Assembly: GCF_018130215.1 (NCBI RefSeq)
Contig: NZ_JAFCKQ010000006.1
Span: forward strand, 62,001-126,000
Length of the DNA: 64,000 nucleotides
Reading direction: 5' to 3'
Source: Bradyrhizobium jicamae
GTDB taxonomy: Bacteria; Pseudomonadota; Alphaproteobacteria; Rhizobiales; Xanthobacteraceae
A model generated the notes under the pieces. It searched no databases. It was not told the DNA's origin and saw only the letters and a list, made by a program, of their open reading frames with translations. The position numbers and the translations under genes are program-made. Below, one piece after another: positions 1 through 8,255 of this stretch (its first letter is position 1; each line of letters opens with the position of its first letter).

Positions 1-141
1 TCGGGCGTTGTGAAAGCGACGAGGGTGACCGAGAAGTCACGATGGGTCACCATCGAGGTGGTCGTCAATAACCAACGAGGTGAGCAGGTCGCGACAGGCG
101 AGGCCATGGTCGAATTTCCCATGACGGCGAGTGCAAGCTAG
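1..141 (+). CDS. MaoC-like hydratase, C-terminal fragment (partial)
   Basis: The window opens inside a gene whose last 46 codons are visible and end at TAG 139-141. The visible residues (KATRVTEKSRWVTIEVVV, then NQRGEQVATGEAMVEF) have the alternating strand pattern of the last beta strands of a hot-dog fold, as in MaoC-type (R)-hydratases and hydroxyacyl dehydratases. Those enzymes hydrate enoyl-CoA or dehydrate hydroxyacyl thioesters. The catalytic part lies outside the window, so the call rests on the C-terminal strand pattern only. No terminator is obvious after the stop. Confidence 0.55.
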   Translation, partial: SGVVKATRVTEKSRWVTIEVVVNNQRGEQVATGEAMVEFPMTASAS

Positions 142-1053
142 AACTAACGGCCGCCGATTGCAGTCCTGGCGGGAATTGCTCGTTTGGCGGCTAAGGTCTT
201 GAGATCATCCCGCCTCAAATCAGCGGATCGGTTTCTACGCGAAGCGATCGTCGGTCCAGGCCCCATCCTTAATGTTCCGCAGATTCCGATTCCGGATCTC
301 GGCCCACCGAGAGAAGAATCGTTTCGTTGTGCGGGTTGCCGACGTAAGAAAACCGCCGACAGTGAAGATTCGTTGCTCAGCGCTCCGAAATTGGCGTGCG
401 ATTCTCCTGCCAATCGTCATCCGCGATGCGATGTTGGCCCGCTGCGCGCGCAATTTTTCGGATGTGGCAGCCCGGTCGCAGAGGCGTGGATTGGCCTTCG
501 ACGCGAGTCGAGCGGTATTCGCGGGTGGTATCGGCAAAAAATTCGCATCCCATTGAGATACAGACGTTTTTCGACTTGAGACCGCAACTGGGCGACAGAA
601 TTGGTGGTCTCGGCGAAGTCTATCGATTCCCGGGTTTTCCCGGGATGGGCGTGGTTTTGCACACCGTTCCGGCCGATGTTGCCCTATTTCGACCCGCTCA
701 ATGGCGACCCAAATATTATCAAGTTAAATCAATGGCTTGAGAGGTAACGACCACTCACATGCCCGTGATATTTGTGCAACATTTGCCCGAAAAGAGCCGT
801 AACTGGCTCCAAACCAAGCGGTCTTTTGTTGCGTGATCGGGGGCCTTCTGTCTCTTATGGAACTGCGACGGAGGGGGGCATCCCAAGGTCGTCCCGTTCT
901 AGGTGGTTCGCTTAAGTCCCTCGCGTTCATGCGGGTGTGTCCGAAGGCGCGAAGCGACTAAGCGGGTTTAAGGGACAAAGGGAACCAACCTGAGGGTGCT
1001 ACACCCGGCGGATCCGGAACCTTCCCTGAGATAGAGCAACTTGGAGGTTTAAC
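142..1053. other. Long intergenic region upstream of the porin
   Basis: About 900 bases without a convincing gene. Open frames exist on both strands, but none has a recognisable protein, a good ribosome site or normal codon use. A short hairpin (TCCCGGG, TTTT loop, CCCGGGA) lies at 628-645. The segment just before 1054 must hold the porin promoter and leader, with GGAGG at 1043-1047 as ribosome site; I cannot place the -35 and -10 boxes with confidence. Confidence 0.5.
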
Positions 1054-2622
1054 ATGAAGATGGTTAAGAGCCTTATCCTCGGCTCGGCGGCGGCTCTCGT
1101 CGCGGTCGGCGGAGCTCAGGCAGCCGATCTTCCCGTCAAGGCCAAAGCGGTCGAGTACGTGAAGGTTTGCTCCCTGTATGGTCCCGGATTCTACTACATC
1201 CCGGGCACCGATACCTGCATCAAGCTCAGCGGCTACCTGCGCGCTGAGGTCGTGGCGAACTCGAACTCGGACTACTCTGGTCCGTTCACTGGCGCCGGCG
1301 GCGCACAGAACCGTTTCACGAACGGCTACACCTGGCGTTCTCGTGAAGACTTCGACATCGATACCCGCACCGCGACCGAGTACGGCGTGGTTCGCACCTA
1401 CTTCGATGCGACCTTCAGCTGGACGACGGACAGCTACACCGGCAACGGCAACGGTTCGACCACTTACGCGATCGGTGCTCCGGGTAACGCGAGCGGCGGC
1501 AACGTCGCCGGCGGTTCGCTCGGTGTCTACCTTGCCTTCATCCAGTTCGCTGGGTTCACGATGGGTAAGGCGGTCTCGCAGTTCTCGGCTCCGTGGGTCA
1601 ACTATCCGGGCAACAACTTCGACGGTCTCGTCGGTGGTGGCGGCACGGTCACTGGTGTGAACCAGTTCAGCTACACCGCTCAGTTCGGCAATGGCGTGTC
1701 GCTGACCTTGTCCGCTCAGGACCAGACGCAGTACACCCAGGCTGGCGTGAACAATCTGGGCAACCTGAACCTGCTGGCCAATCCGGGCGCTCCCGCCTTT
1801 GGCTCTCTCGGCCCCTATGGCGCGAGCGACTATGCCGGCACGATTGCTCCGGACCTGATCGCCATGCTGCGCGTCGACCAGGCTTGGGGTCTGTTCCAGG
1901 CGTCGTTCGCGGCGCATGACAACCACGTGGCCTACTACGGCGGTACCGAACTCTCCGGTCATCCGGATGACAAGTGGGGCTGGGCCGGTGCGTTGGCCTT
2001 GTCGATCAAGAACATCCCGACCGGACCTGGCGACACCATCAACATCCAGGGTGTGTATACCAACGGCGCAACCCGTTATAACCTCCAGGATCTGACGCAA
2101 GCTGGTGCAACCCAGATGTTCGGCAGCACCGGTGTCGCTGGCGCCTACCAGAGCCTTGGCATTGGTGTGGCTCCGGACAGCGTGTTCGTGACCGGCGGCG
2201 ACCAGCAGCTGGTTTCGACTTGGGGTATGCGCGGTGCGTATGTCCACAACTGGAACCCCTACTGGAACACCAGCATCTACGGTGCTTACGCTGCGATTAC
2301 CTACAACAGCACCGCCAAGACCTTCATCTGCGGCCCTGCGGGCAACGGTGTGGGTGGTACGTTCGGCATCGCCTTCGGCACTGCTGGCCTGACCTCGTGC
2401 AATCCTGACTACAACATTGCTCAGATCGGTACCCAGACCCAGTGGACCCCGGTCAAGAACCTGACCTTCACGGCAGACTTGATCTATCAGCACCTGGATC
2501 AGAAGTATGCTGGCACGATCGCCTTCCCGGGCAGCGCCGGCATCGGCAAGCCCGCTCAGGTGTACGAGCTGAAGGACCAGAACGGCGTCTCGCTGCTCCT
2601 CCGCGCTCAGCGCAACTGGTAA
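1054..2622 (+). CDS. Alphaproteobacterial porin (Omp2b/Porin_2 family)
   Basis: A 522-aa outer-membrane beta-barrel porin for passive diffusion of small hydrophilic solutes. It has a signal peptide of about 23 residues ending GGAQA before ADLPVK, then the family hallmark CSLYGPGFYYIPGTDTCIK, in which two cysteines bracket a Gly/Tyr-rich turn, and SGYLRAEV. Long Gly/Asn/Thr-rich strands follow, and the chain ends in the aromatic residue LRAQRNW, the usual signal for outer-membrane assembly. Length fits the family (about 480-540). The start is fixed by GGAGG seven bases upstream. Codon choice is strongly biased (aac, ctc, ggc, ggt), as expected for an abundant protein, and a perfect terminator follows. 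Rhizobia usually carry several paralogues, so I give no symbol. Confidence 0.95.
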   Translation: MKMVKSLILGSAAALVAVGGAQAADLPVKAKAVEYVKVCSLYGPGFYYIPGTDTCIKLSGYLRAEVVANSNSDYSGPFTGAGGAQNRFTNGYTWRSREDFDIDTRTATEYGVVRTYFDATFSWTTDSYTGNGNGSTTYAIGAPGNASGGNVAGGSLGVYLAFIQFAGFTMGKAVSQFSAPWVNYPGNNFDGLVGGGGTVTGVNQFSYTAQFGNGVSLTLSAQDQTQYTQAGVNNLGNLNLLANPGAPAFGSLGPYGASDYAGTIAPDLIAMLRVDQAWGLFQASFAAHDNHVAYYGGTELSGHPDDKWGWAGALALSIKNIPTGPGDTINIQGVYTNGATRYNLQDLTQAGATQMFGSTGVAGAYQSLGIGVAPDSVFVTGGDQQLVSTWGMRGAYVHNWNPYWNTSIYGAYAAITYNSTAKTFICGPAGNGVGGTFGIAFGTAGLTSCNPDYNIAQIGTQTQWTPVKNLTFTADLIYQHLDQKYAGTIAFPGSAGIGKPAQVYELKDQNGVSLLLRAQRNW

Positions 2623-2651
2623 GTCCGGTTGATCTGATCACGATCTAACAG

Positions 2652-2686
2652 ACCCCCGGCGGGAAACCGCCGGGGGTTCTGCTTTT
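2652..2686 (+). terminator. Rho-independent terminator of the porin gene
   Basis: Perfect 11-bp stem ACCCCCGGCGG / CCGCCGGGGGT (2652-2662 and 2667-2677) closed by a GAAA tetraloop and followed by TCTGCTTTTT. It starts 30 bases after the porin stop. It is the strongest terminator seen in the window and also separates the porin from the convergent monooxygenase gene. Confidence 0.93.
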
Positions 2687-2693
2687 TGCGGAC

Positions 2694-3728
2694 TCACGAG
2701 GCCAGTAGGTCGCGAACGATCGGCACCACCTTGCGGCCATACAGCTCGATGCTCGTCATCAGCTTCTCATGCGGCAGGGGACCCGCCGAATATTTCAGCT
2801 GGAAGCGCGCCAGTCCGAGCGCCTTTACAGTCGCGGCGATCTTGCGGGCGACGGTTTCCGGCGAACCGACATAGAGCGAGCCGTGCTCGGCCTCCGCCAC
2901 GAATTCGTCGCGCCCGATCGGCGGCCAGCCGCGCTCCTTGCCGATCCGGTCGCGCATGACCTTGTAGTCGGGCCACAGCTCTTCCCGTGCCAGGGCATCG
3001 GTCTCCGCGACATAGCCCGGCGAGTGCACGCCGATCGGCTGCGACGCGCGGCCGAACTGCTGGTAGGCGCGCTGGTGCAGGTCGACATAGGGCGCAAAGC
3101 GCCTGGGGTCGCCGCCGATGATGGCGAGCATCAGCGGCAGGTCGTAATGCGCCGCGCGCACCACCGATTCGGGGCTGCCGCCGACGCCGATCCAGGCCTT
3201 CAGCCGGCCGTGCTCGACCGGTGGATAGACCGACTGGTTGTTGAGCGGTGGCCGCAGCTTGCCCTGCCAGGTCACCGGCTCCTGCTTCAGCAGCGCGGTA
3301 AACAGATCGAGCTTCTCCTCGAACAACTCGTTGTATTGCCGCAGGTCGAAGCCGAACAGCGGGAACGACTCGGTGAACGAGCCACGGCCGAGAATCACCT
3401 CGGCGCGGCCGTTCGAGACTGCGTCGACGGTGGCAAATCGCTGGAACACGCGGATCGGATCGTCCGAACTCAGCACGGTGACCGCCGAGCCGAGACGGAT
3501 CTTGCCGGTGCGCGCGGCGATCGCCGCCAGCACGGACTCGGGCGAGGAGATCGCGAAATCGGCCCGGTGGTGCTCGCCGAGCCCGATGAAGTCGATTCCG
3601 AGCTGGTCGGCTAGCACGGCCTCGTCGACGACGTTGCGGATCACCTGGGCATGCGGCAGCGGCACGCCCGAGGCGTCGCGGGTAACGTCGCCGAACGTAT
3701 CGAGCCCGAATTCGAGAGAAGTGGTCAT
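2694..3728 (-). CDS. LLM-class flavin-dependent monooxygenase
   Basis: A 344-aa cytoplasmic protein of the bacterial luciferase-like (TIM-barrel) family, which uses reduced FMN and oxygen to oxidise an unknown small molecule. Family features: GLGEHHRADFAISSPE near residue 50, the segment IRLGSAVTVLSSDDPIRVFQ near 80-100, GRAEVILGRGSFTESFPLFG near 105-125, and SPETVARKI near the C-terminus. Length is typical. Only a weak ribosome site precedes the ATG. It ends about 15 bases past the porin terminator and stands alone; the GST-like gene upstream on the same strand is 207 bases away. The substrate cannot be read from the sequence. Confidence 0.88.
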   Translation of the reverse strand: MTTSLEFGLDTFGDVTRDASGVPLPHAQVIRNVVDEAVLADQLGIDFIGLGEHHRADFAISSPESVLAAIAARTGKIRLGSAVTVLSSDDPIRVFQRFATVDAVSNGRAEVILGRGSFTESFPLFGFDLRQYNELFEEKLDLFTALLKQEPVTWQGKLRPPLNNQSVYPPVEHGRLKAWIGVGGSPESVVRAAHYDLPLMLAIIGGDPRRFAPYVDLHQRAYQQFGRASQPIGVHSPGYVAETDALAREELWPDYKVMRDRIGKERGWPPIGRDEFVAEAEHGSLYVGSPETVARKIAATVKALGLARFQLKYSAGPLPHEKLMTSIELYGRKVVPIVRDLLAS

Positions 3729-3935
3729 GGGTCAATCCAGTGGTCGGCGTGGCGGCGAACGCGCCACGCGCCTCCAGTCTGCGCAAACAGCTGTGACGGC
3801 CCTGCGGTAAACAGGCCCGCAAGCCCTTGCTGCGGAGGCTTTGGTTGGGATCACGGCCACGTAATGGCTGTTCGTGGCTGGGCAAGACCGCCCCGTGAAA
3901 CGCTGGGTTTCCTGGTCTGCCCGGCCCGCGAACCG

Positions 3936-4859
3936 TCAGTCCGGTACGACCAGAAAGCCTGCGCGCGGGAAGTGCACCACGACCTCGCCGGCGCGCGGAT
4001 CACTGCGACGGATGGCGATGTGCTGCGCCGACAGCGATACGATCTCGCCGCGAACAGGGACCTTGCCGTAGTCATCGGGCAGTACGCCGACTCGATCGCC
4101 AGGCTTGCGGCCATTCGGATCCGCCGGGTCGCCAAACACCGGCGATTGCGGCGTCGACCTCGCTGCGATCTCCAGAGCCTCGGTCGACGACATCTCGGTG
4201 CGCGTGCCATGCCCGACGGCGCGCATGCGCGCCTCCCAGGCGACGAGGCGCGGGAAATGCGCCAGGATCTCGTCGATGCTGGCGACGCTCTGCCGCGCGT
4301 ACCACACGTTCATGTAGGCGCTGACGTCAGCGAGGCTGAACTCGCCGAGCAGCCACGGTTTTCCGTCACCGAGTTGCGCCTCGATCCAGTCGGCATGGGC
4401 GCGAAACTGGTCACGCATCTGCGGCAATGCCGCCGTCATCGCAGCGATGTCGAACTTCGCACCGCGGAGCTTCTCGCGATCCTCGATGAACTCCCGCGGC
4501 ACCTTGTCGCCGATGAAACCGAACACGAGATTGACCGTGTTCTGAAAGAACGGACGGTCCGTCCACATGCCGAGCGCCGCCGGCATGCCGGCATGGCCGC
4601 CGGGAAACAGGCTCGGCGTCGGGTATCTCCGCTCGAGCTCGCGGATAATGATCTGGGTGTCGCAATAGATGTCGGCGCCGATCTGCATGGTCGGGGTCCG
4701 CCGATAGCCTCCGGTCATCGGCATCAGGTCCGGACGGGGCATGATGCGGGAGATCCGCACCGAGCTCCAGGCGAGCTTCTTGAACCCGAAGATGATGCGG
4801 ATCTTCTCCGAGAACGGTGACTGATCGAAGTGATGCAGGATCGGCGTCGGCTGCGACAC
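3936..4859 (-). CDS. Glutathione S-transferase family protein with extra C-terminal domain
   Basis: A 307-aa protein. Residues 1-80 form a thioredoxin-like GST N-domain (HHFDQSPFSEKIRIIFGFKK, with SPFSEK where the catalytic Ser/Cys of GSTs usually lies, then CDTQIIIRELERRYP). Residues about 90-225 form an all-helical C-domain containing WLLGEFSLADVSAYMNVWYA. About 75 more residues follow with a beta-rich pattern (GDRVGVLPDDYGKVPVRGEI, RRSDPRAGEVVVHFP); ordinary GSTs of about 210-230 aa lack this part. The start is GTG behind GGAGGAG. The substrate is unknown, and the added domain could bind a partner or ligand. Confidence 0.8.
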   Translation of the reverse strand: MSQPTPILHHFDQSPFSEKIRIIFGFKKLAWSSVRISRIMPRPDLMPMTGGYRRTPTMQIGADIYCDTQIIIRELERRYPTPSLFPGGHAGMPAALGMWTDRPFFQNTVNLVFGFIGDKVPREFIEDREKLRGAKFDIAAMTAALPQMRDQFRAHADWIEAQLGDGKPWLLGEFSLADVSAYMNVWYARQSVASIDEILAHFPRLVAWEARMRAVGHGTRTEMSSTEALEIAARSTPQSPVFGDPADPNGRKPGDRVGVLPDDYGKVPVRGEIVSLSAQHIAIRRSDPRAGEVVVHFPRAGFLVVPD

Positions 4860-4960
4860 GGGCTCCTCCCGGGCTTGGGGCGCGCTTCACAGCCTGACAA
4901 GATTCCGGGAGATCGCAACTCATTTCCGGCGCGGCCGTCGAAGTCGCTCGGCCCGGCGGC

Positions 4961-5719
4961 TCAGAACGACTCCGCCCACGGCCGCAGATCGAGTTCCAGC
5001 GTCCAGGCGCTGCGATGCTGGTGATGCAGCACCCAATAGGCATCCGCGATCGCTGCGATGTTGAGCAGGCCGTCCGGGCCGCGGTCGTCCTTCAATTGCG
5101 GTCGTATGTTGAGCAGCCGGTCGCCCTCGATGCCGCCGTCGACGACGACATGGCCCACGTGAATGCCCTGCGGCCCGAACTCGCGCGCCACGCTCTGCGC
5201 CAGCGCCCGGAGTGCTGCCTTGGCCGCCGCGAACGGCGCGTAATTGGCCTTGCCGCGCAGCGAGCCGGAGGCACCCGTGAACACCAACGTGCCGCCGCCG
5301 CGCTTGAGCAGCGCAGGAATTGCAGCCTGCGCCAGGTGGAAGCCGCCGAGCGCATGCTCGCGCCAATGCTCCTCGAAGCGCTGCTCGCTGACCTTGAGGA
5401 ACGGAGCCGGCCGGTTCGAGCCGGCATTGTGCACGGCCATCGCTAGCGGAGCGAGCCTCTCGGCCGCCTCGACGAAGCGCGCCGTATCAACCGCTGTCGA
5501 GGCATCGCCGACCACATGGGCGACCTTCGTTCCATCAGCGGCAAGCTCGGCGGCGGTGGCTGCAAGCTTCTCGGCATTGCGGCCCGCGATCGCGATGGGA
5601 TAACCGCCCGCGGCAAAGCGGCGCGCAATCGCAGCGCCAAGCCCGTTCGACGCGCCGACGCCGGCGATCAAGATGCTACCCTGCACGGCGTGCGACTCGA
5701 GAATGGATCGATCGTTCAT
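4961..5719 (-). CDS. SDR family oxidoreductase (Tyr replaced by Phe in the active-site motif)
   Basis: A 252-aa Rossmann-fold protein. The cofactor loop is GVGASNGLGAAIARRF and the NAG motif is VHNAGSNRPAP. The catalytic Ser lies in FTGASGSLRGK, but the usual YxxxK reads FAAAK (NYAPFAAAKAAL), so the Tyr is Phe. That variant recurs in a subgroup of bacterial SDRs. I chose ATG 5719 because GGAG lies seven bases upstream; the frame also stays open to a TTG 15 bases earlier. It sits 38 bases downstream of a TetR gene and is probably co-transcribed with it. The reaction is unknown. Confidence 0.85.
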   Translation of the reverse strand: MNDRSILESHAVQGSILIAGVGASNGLGAAIARRFAAGGYPIAIAGRNAEKLAATAAELAADGTKVAHVVGDASTAVDTARFVEAAERLAPLAMAVHNAGSNRPAPFLKVSEQRFEEHWREHALGGFHLAQAAIPALLKRGGGTLVFTGASGSLRGKANYAPFAAAKAALRALAQSVAREFGPQGIHVGHVVVDGGIEGDRLLNIRPQLKDDRGPDGLLNIAAIADAYWVLHHQHRSAWTLELDLRPWAESF

Positions 5720-5757
5720 GGTTCGCTCCGTCAAACTGACCCGCGCGGCGGGCTAAA

Positions 5758-6321
5758 TCACTCATCCGATGCCATCGCGACAACACCGTCGCGGACCGTG
5801 CGTAGCACCGCATCGGAGCGCTTCGGGTCGGTGACGACGCGCGAGATCGCAAGCGCGCCGATCATTGCGCTGACCGCAATGATCGCCCGGGCGTCGTCAC
5901 CGAGTACATGCGCAACCTTGGCGATGAATGCCTCGATGTGCGGCTCCATCACTGCGCGGCACTGTACGTCCGCGCGCCCGACGTCAGAGATCAGCGCCGA
6001 TATCGCGCAGCCCGTTTTTCGCGAATCGCGATGGGTGCGGCTGAGATAGCTCCGCGCGAGCGAATTCATGCTGACGGGCTTGTCGGGATCGCGTGAAGCG
6101 CGCGCCGCGGCTTCGCCGGCGGCCAGCGCCTGCTGCAGAGCTTCCGCAATCAGGTCGGAGCGGGAGGCGAAGTGCCCGTAGAATCCGCCATGGGTGAGGT
6201 TCACCCGCTGCATCAGGCCGCCGATGCTGACGGCATCCAGCCCCTTGTCGCGGATCTCGGTCGCCGCCTCGTTCAGGATGCGCTCGCGGTTCCTGGCCTT
6301 GTCGGCCTGGGAATGGCCCAT
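5758..6321 (-). CDS. TetR/AcrR family transcriptional regulator
   Basis: A 187-aa repressor. The N-terminal helix-turn-helix (residues 10-55) reads RERILNEAATEIRDKGLDAV then LMQRVNLTHGGFYGHFASRS, the canonical TetR recognition helix (GGFYGHF). The remaining helices form an all-alpha ligand and dimer domain containing SRKTGCAISAL, found in the TetR subgroup that often controls enoyl-CoA hydratase or efflux genes. It is divergent from the crotonase gene at 6431, and a palindrome in the shared promoter region is a candidate operator. It probably controls itself, the SDR behind it and the crotonase. The ligand is unknown. Confidence 0.9.
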   Translation of the reverse strand: MGHSQADKARNRERILNEAATEIRDKGLDAVSIGGLMQRVNLTHGGFYGHFASRSDLIAEALQQALAAGEAAARASRDPDKPVSMNSLARSYLSRTHRDSRKTGCAISALISDVGRADVQCRAVMEPHIEAFIAKVAHVLGDDARAIIAVSAMIGALAISRVVTDPKRSDAVLRTVRDGVVAMASDE

Positions 6322-6374
6322 GTCGTGAAATCCCCGCTGACGTTTGACTCTTGCTCAGGATTATGACCATCATC

Positions 6375-6384
6375 CATCTAGATG
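6375..6384. promoter_or_regulatory. Candidate TetR operator between divergent genes
   Basis: Perfect 10-bp palindrome CATCTAGATG in the 109-base gap between the TetR gene (start 6321) and the crotonase (start 6431). ATCATCC repeats flank it (6370-6375 region and 6391-6397), so the whole stretch is rich in related half sites. Position and symmetry suit a repressor acting on both promoters. This is inference from sequence only. Confidence 0.45.
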
Positions 6385-6430
6385 ACAAGTATCATCCAGA
6401 ATATGTCAGTCACAAAGATGGGAGAAGCAG

Positions 6431-7219
6431 ATGTCCGGCAGCGCCAGCGAGGGGCGGGTCCGTCACGAACGGCATGACCACATCCTGAAGATCGTCATCG
6501 ACAATCCCGCGAAGAAGAACGCCTTCAGCCCGGAGATGATGGCGCAACTATCGGACGCGCTGACGCTGCTCGAGAAGGATGGTGGCCTCTGGGTCGGTGT
6601 CGTCTGCGCCGAAGGCGACAACTTCACCGCAGGTCTCGACATGCCGAAGTTCTTCGGTCCGACAGCGACACGCAAGCCGCTGCCTGAGGGCAATATCGAT
6701 CCATTTGGACTTGCCAATCGCTGCAAAAAGCCTGTTGTCACCGCAGTGCAGGGCATCGTGTTCACCGTCGGCATCGAGATGATGCTGGCCGGCGATATCG
6801 TGGTCGCGGCTGACGATTGCCGCTTCTGCCAGATGGAAGCGAAGCGCGGCATCGCGCCGCTGGGCGGCGCGCATTTCCGCTACGTCAGTCGCGCCGGATG
6901 GGGCGATGCGATGTATCATCTGCTCTTGTGCGACGAGTTCTCGGCCGCCGAAGCGCACCGGATCGGTCTCGTGCAGGAGGTTGTGCCCGCAGGACGGCAG
7001 GTCGAGCGAGCGATGGCGCTGGCCGAGATCATCGCGCGCAACGCCCCGCTCGGCATCCAGGTGACGAAGGAGGCGGGTCGCAAGTTCATCGAAGCCGGCG
7101 AGCAGGCGGCGATTGCGATCATTCCGCAGATCCGCGAACGCGTGCTCAACACCGCGGACGCGGCGGAGGGCATCAAGTCGTTCGTGGAACGCCGAGCCGC
7201 CGTGTTCCAGGGGCGATAA
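6431..7219 (+). CDS. Enoyl-CoA hydratase/isomerase (crotonase) family protein
   Basis: A 262-aa acyl-CoA-binding enzyme. The first oxyanion-hole segment is GDNFTAGLDMPKFF (residues 63-76) and the second is VQGIVFTVGIEMMLAGDIV (residues 109-127). QMEAKRGIAPLGGAHFRY follows, with a Glu at the position of one catalytic acid of classical hydratases. Length is normal. ATG 6431 is preceded by GGGAGAAG. The gene stands alone and diverges from the TetR-SDR unit, which suggests an inducible acyl-CoA conversion. The N-terminal VIDNPAKKNAFSPEMMAQL is the usual crotonase strand and helix. Hydratase, isomerase and hydrolase activities cannot be told apart. Confidence 0.9.
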   Translation: MSGSASEGRVRHERHDHILKIVIDNPAKKNAFSPEMMAQLSDALTLLEKDGGLWVGVVCAEGDNFTAGLDMPKFFGPTATRKPLPEGNIDPFGLANRCKKPVVTAVQGIVFTVGIEMMLAGDIVVAADDCRFCQMEAKRGIAPLGGAHFRYVSRAGWGDAMYHLLLCDEFSAAEAHRIGLVQEVVPAGRQVERAMALAEIIARNAPLGIQVTKEAGRKFIEAGEQAAIAIIPQIRERVLNTADAAEGIKSFVERRAAVFQGR

Positions 7220-7391
7220 TCACCGTATTGAGCATAGCGGCAGGCGGTTGTGACATTGATGTCGCAGCCGCCTGAGATAAATCATGACAGAGTCAAGACG
7301 ACTCTTGTCGAGATTCGACGAATCAACGAGATTCGTTCCTGCCGAATTCAATTTCATCCTGCCTCAGCTCAAGCGTCCGACAAGGAATCGC

Positions 7392-8243
7392 ATGACAAAC
7401 GCACGAGTGATTGTCGTAGGGAACAACAAGGGCGGATCAGGCAAATCGACTGTTGCCATGCATGTCGCCATCGCGCTGATCAAAGCAGGTCAGCGCGTCG
7501 CCACCATCGATCTCGACAACAAGCAGAAGACCCTCACCCATTACGTCGACTATCGGCGCGACTGGGCGCGGGAATCATCGCTCAAGCTCGAGGTCCCGAC
7601 CCATATGTGCTTCGAGACGGTGGGAGGCAGGACCAGCGAGGTCGAGACACTGGGGCGCAATGCGCTCGCCGAGATCGTCGAATGGCTTAGCCGCTCGCAT
7701 GATTTCGTCGTCATCGATGGTCCTGGACACGACACCTATTTGGCTTCGTTCGCACATTCGCTTGCGAATACGCTGATCACGCCGCTGAACGACAGCTTCC
7801 TTGATTTCGACGTGCTGGGCACGATCGACGCCCGGTCCTTCAAGGTGACCGGCATCAGCCACTACGCGAAGATGGTGGAGGAGGCGCGGCGTCAACGCAG
7901 CGTCCTCGATCAGCCTGCCTTGGATTGGGTGGTGCTTCGCAACCGCCTGTCGACGCTCGGCTCGCGCAACAAGCGTCTGGTCGGCGAGGCCCTGAGCGAG
8001 CTGTCGACAACGCTGAATTTCCGGCTGGTCGACGGTCTTGCCGAGCGGGTGATTTTCCGGGAATTCTACCCGCGTGGATTGACGGCAATCGACGATGTCG
8101 ATCAGCTTGCGCTCGGCGCGCGCCCGACCATGTCGCACGTCACCGCCCGGCTCGAGATGGAGCGGTTGATGACCGCAATCATGCTGGGTCATCTGGTGGC
8201 GCAGCCGCCTGTGTCGTCCGAGGTCGGCCGCGACGCGGCATGA
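7392..8243 (+). CDS. MipZ/ParA-like division-plane ATPase
   Basis: A 283-aa deviant-Walker ATPase. The motif VGNNKGGSGKSTVAMHVAIA has the signature lysine (KGGxGKST) for ATP-dependent dimerisation; IDLDNKQKTLTHYVDYRR and VIDGPGHDTYLASFAH follow. NDSFLDFDVLGTID and DWVVLRNRLSTLGSRNKR match the diagnostic regions of Caulobacter MipZ, which forms a gradient from the poles and inhibits FtsZ away from midcell. I chose ATG 7392 (AAGGA five bases upstream). An ATG 108 bases earlier is in frame but would add a segment absent from the family. It is a single gene with no parB or chromosome-partition neighbour, so it may be a second copy rather than the housekeeping MipZ. Confidence 0.8.
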   Translation: MTNARVIVVGNNKGGSGKSTVAMHVAIALIKAGQRVATIDLDNKQKTLTHYVDYRRDWARESSLKLEVPTHMCFETVGGRTSEVETLGRNALAEIVEWLSRSHDFVVIDGPGHDTYLASFAHSLANTLITPLNDSFLDFDVLGTIDARSFKVTGISHYAKMVEEARRQRSVLDQPALDWVVLRNRLSTLGSRNKRLVGEALSELSTTLNFRLVDGLAERVIFREFYPRGLTAIDDVDQLALGARPTMSHVTARLEMERLMTAIMLGHLVAQPPVSSEVGRDAA

Positions 8244-8255
8244 GGGATCGGGTTG

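Noticed and set aside
958-2493. A 511-codon open frame antisense to the porin
   Set aside because: It mirrors the strongly biased codons of the porin, gives no recognisable protein and lacks a ribosome site.
2629-2645. TTGATCTGATCA after the porin as a FixK box
   Set aside because: The spacing is wrong (half sites too close) and it lies downstream of a gene, before a terminator.
7284-7391. N-terminal extension of the MipZ-like protein from ATG 7284
   Set aside because: The family starts directly with the strand before the P-loop, and ATG 7392 has the better ribosome site.
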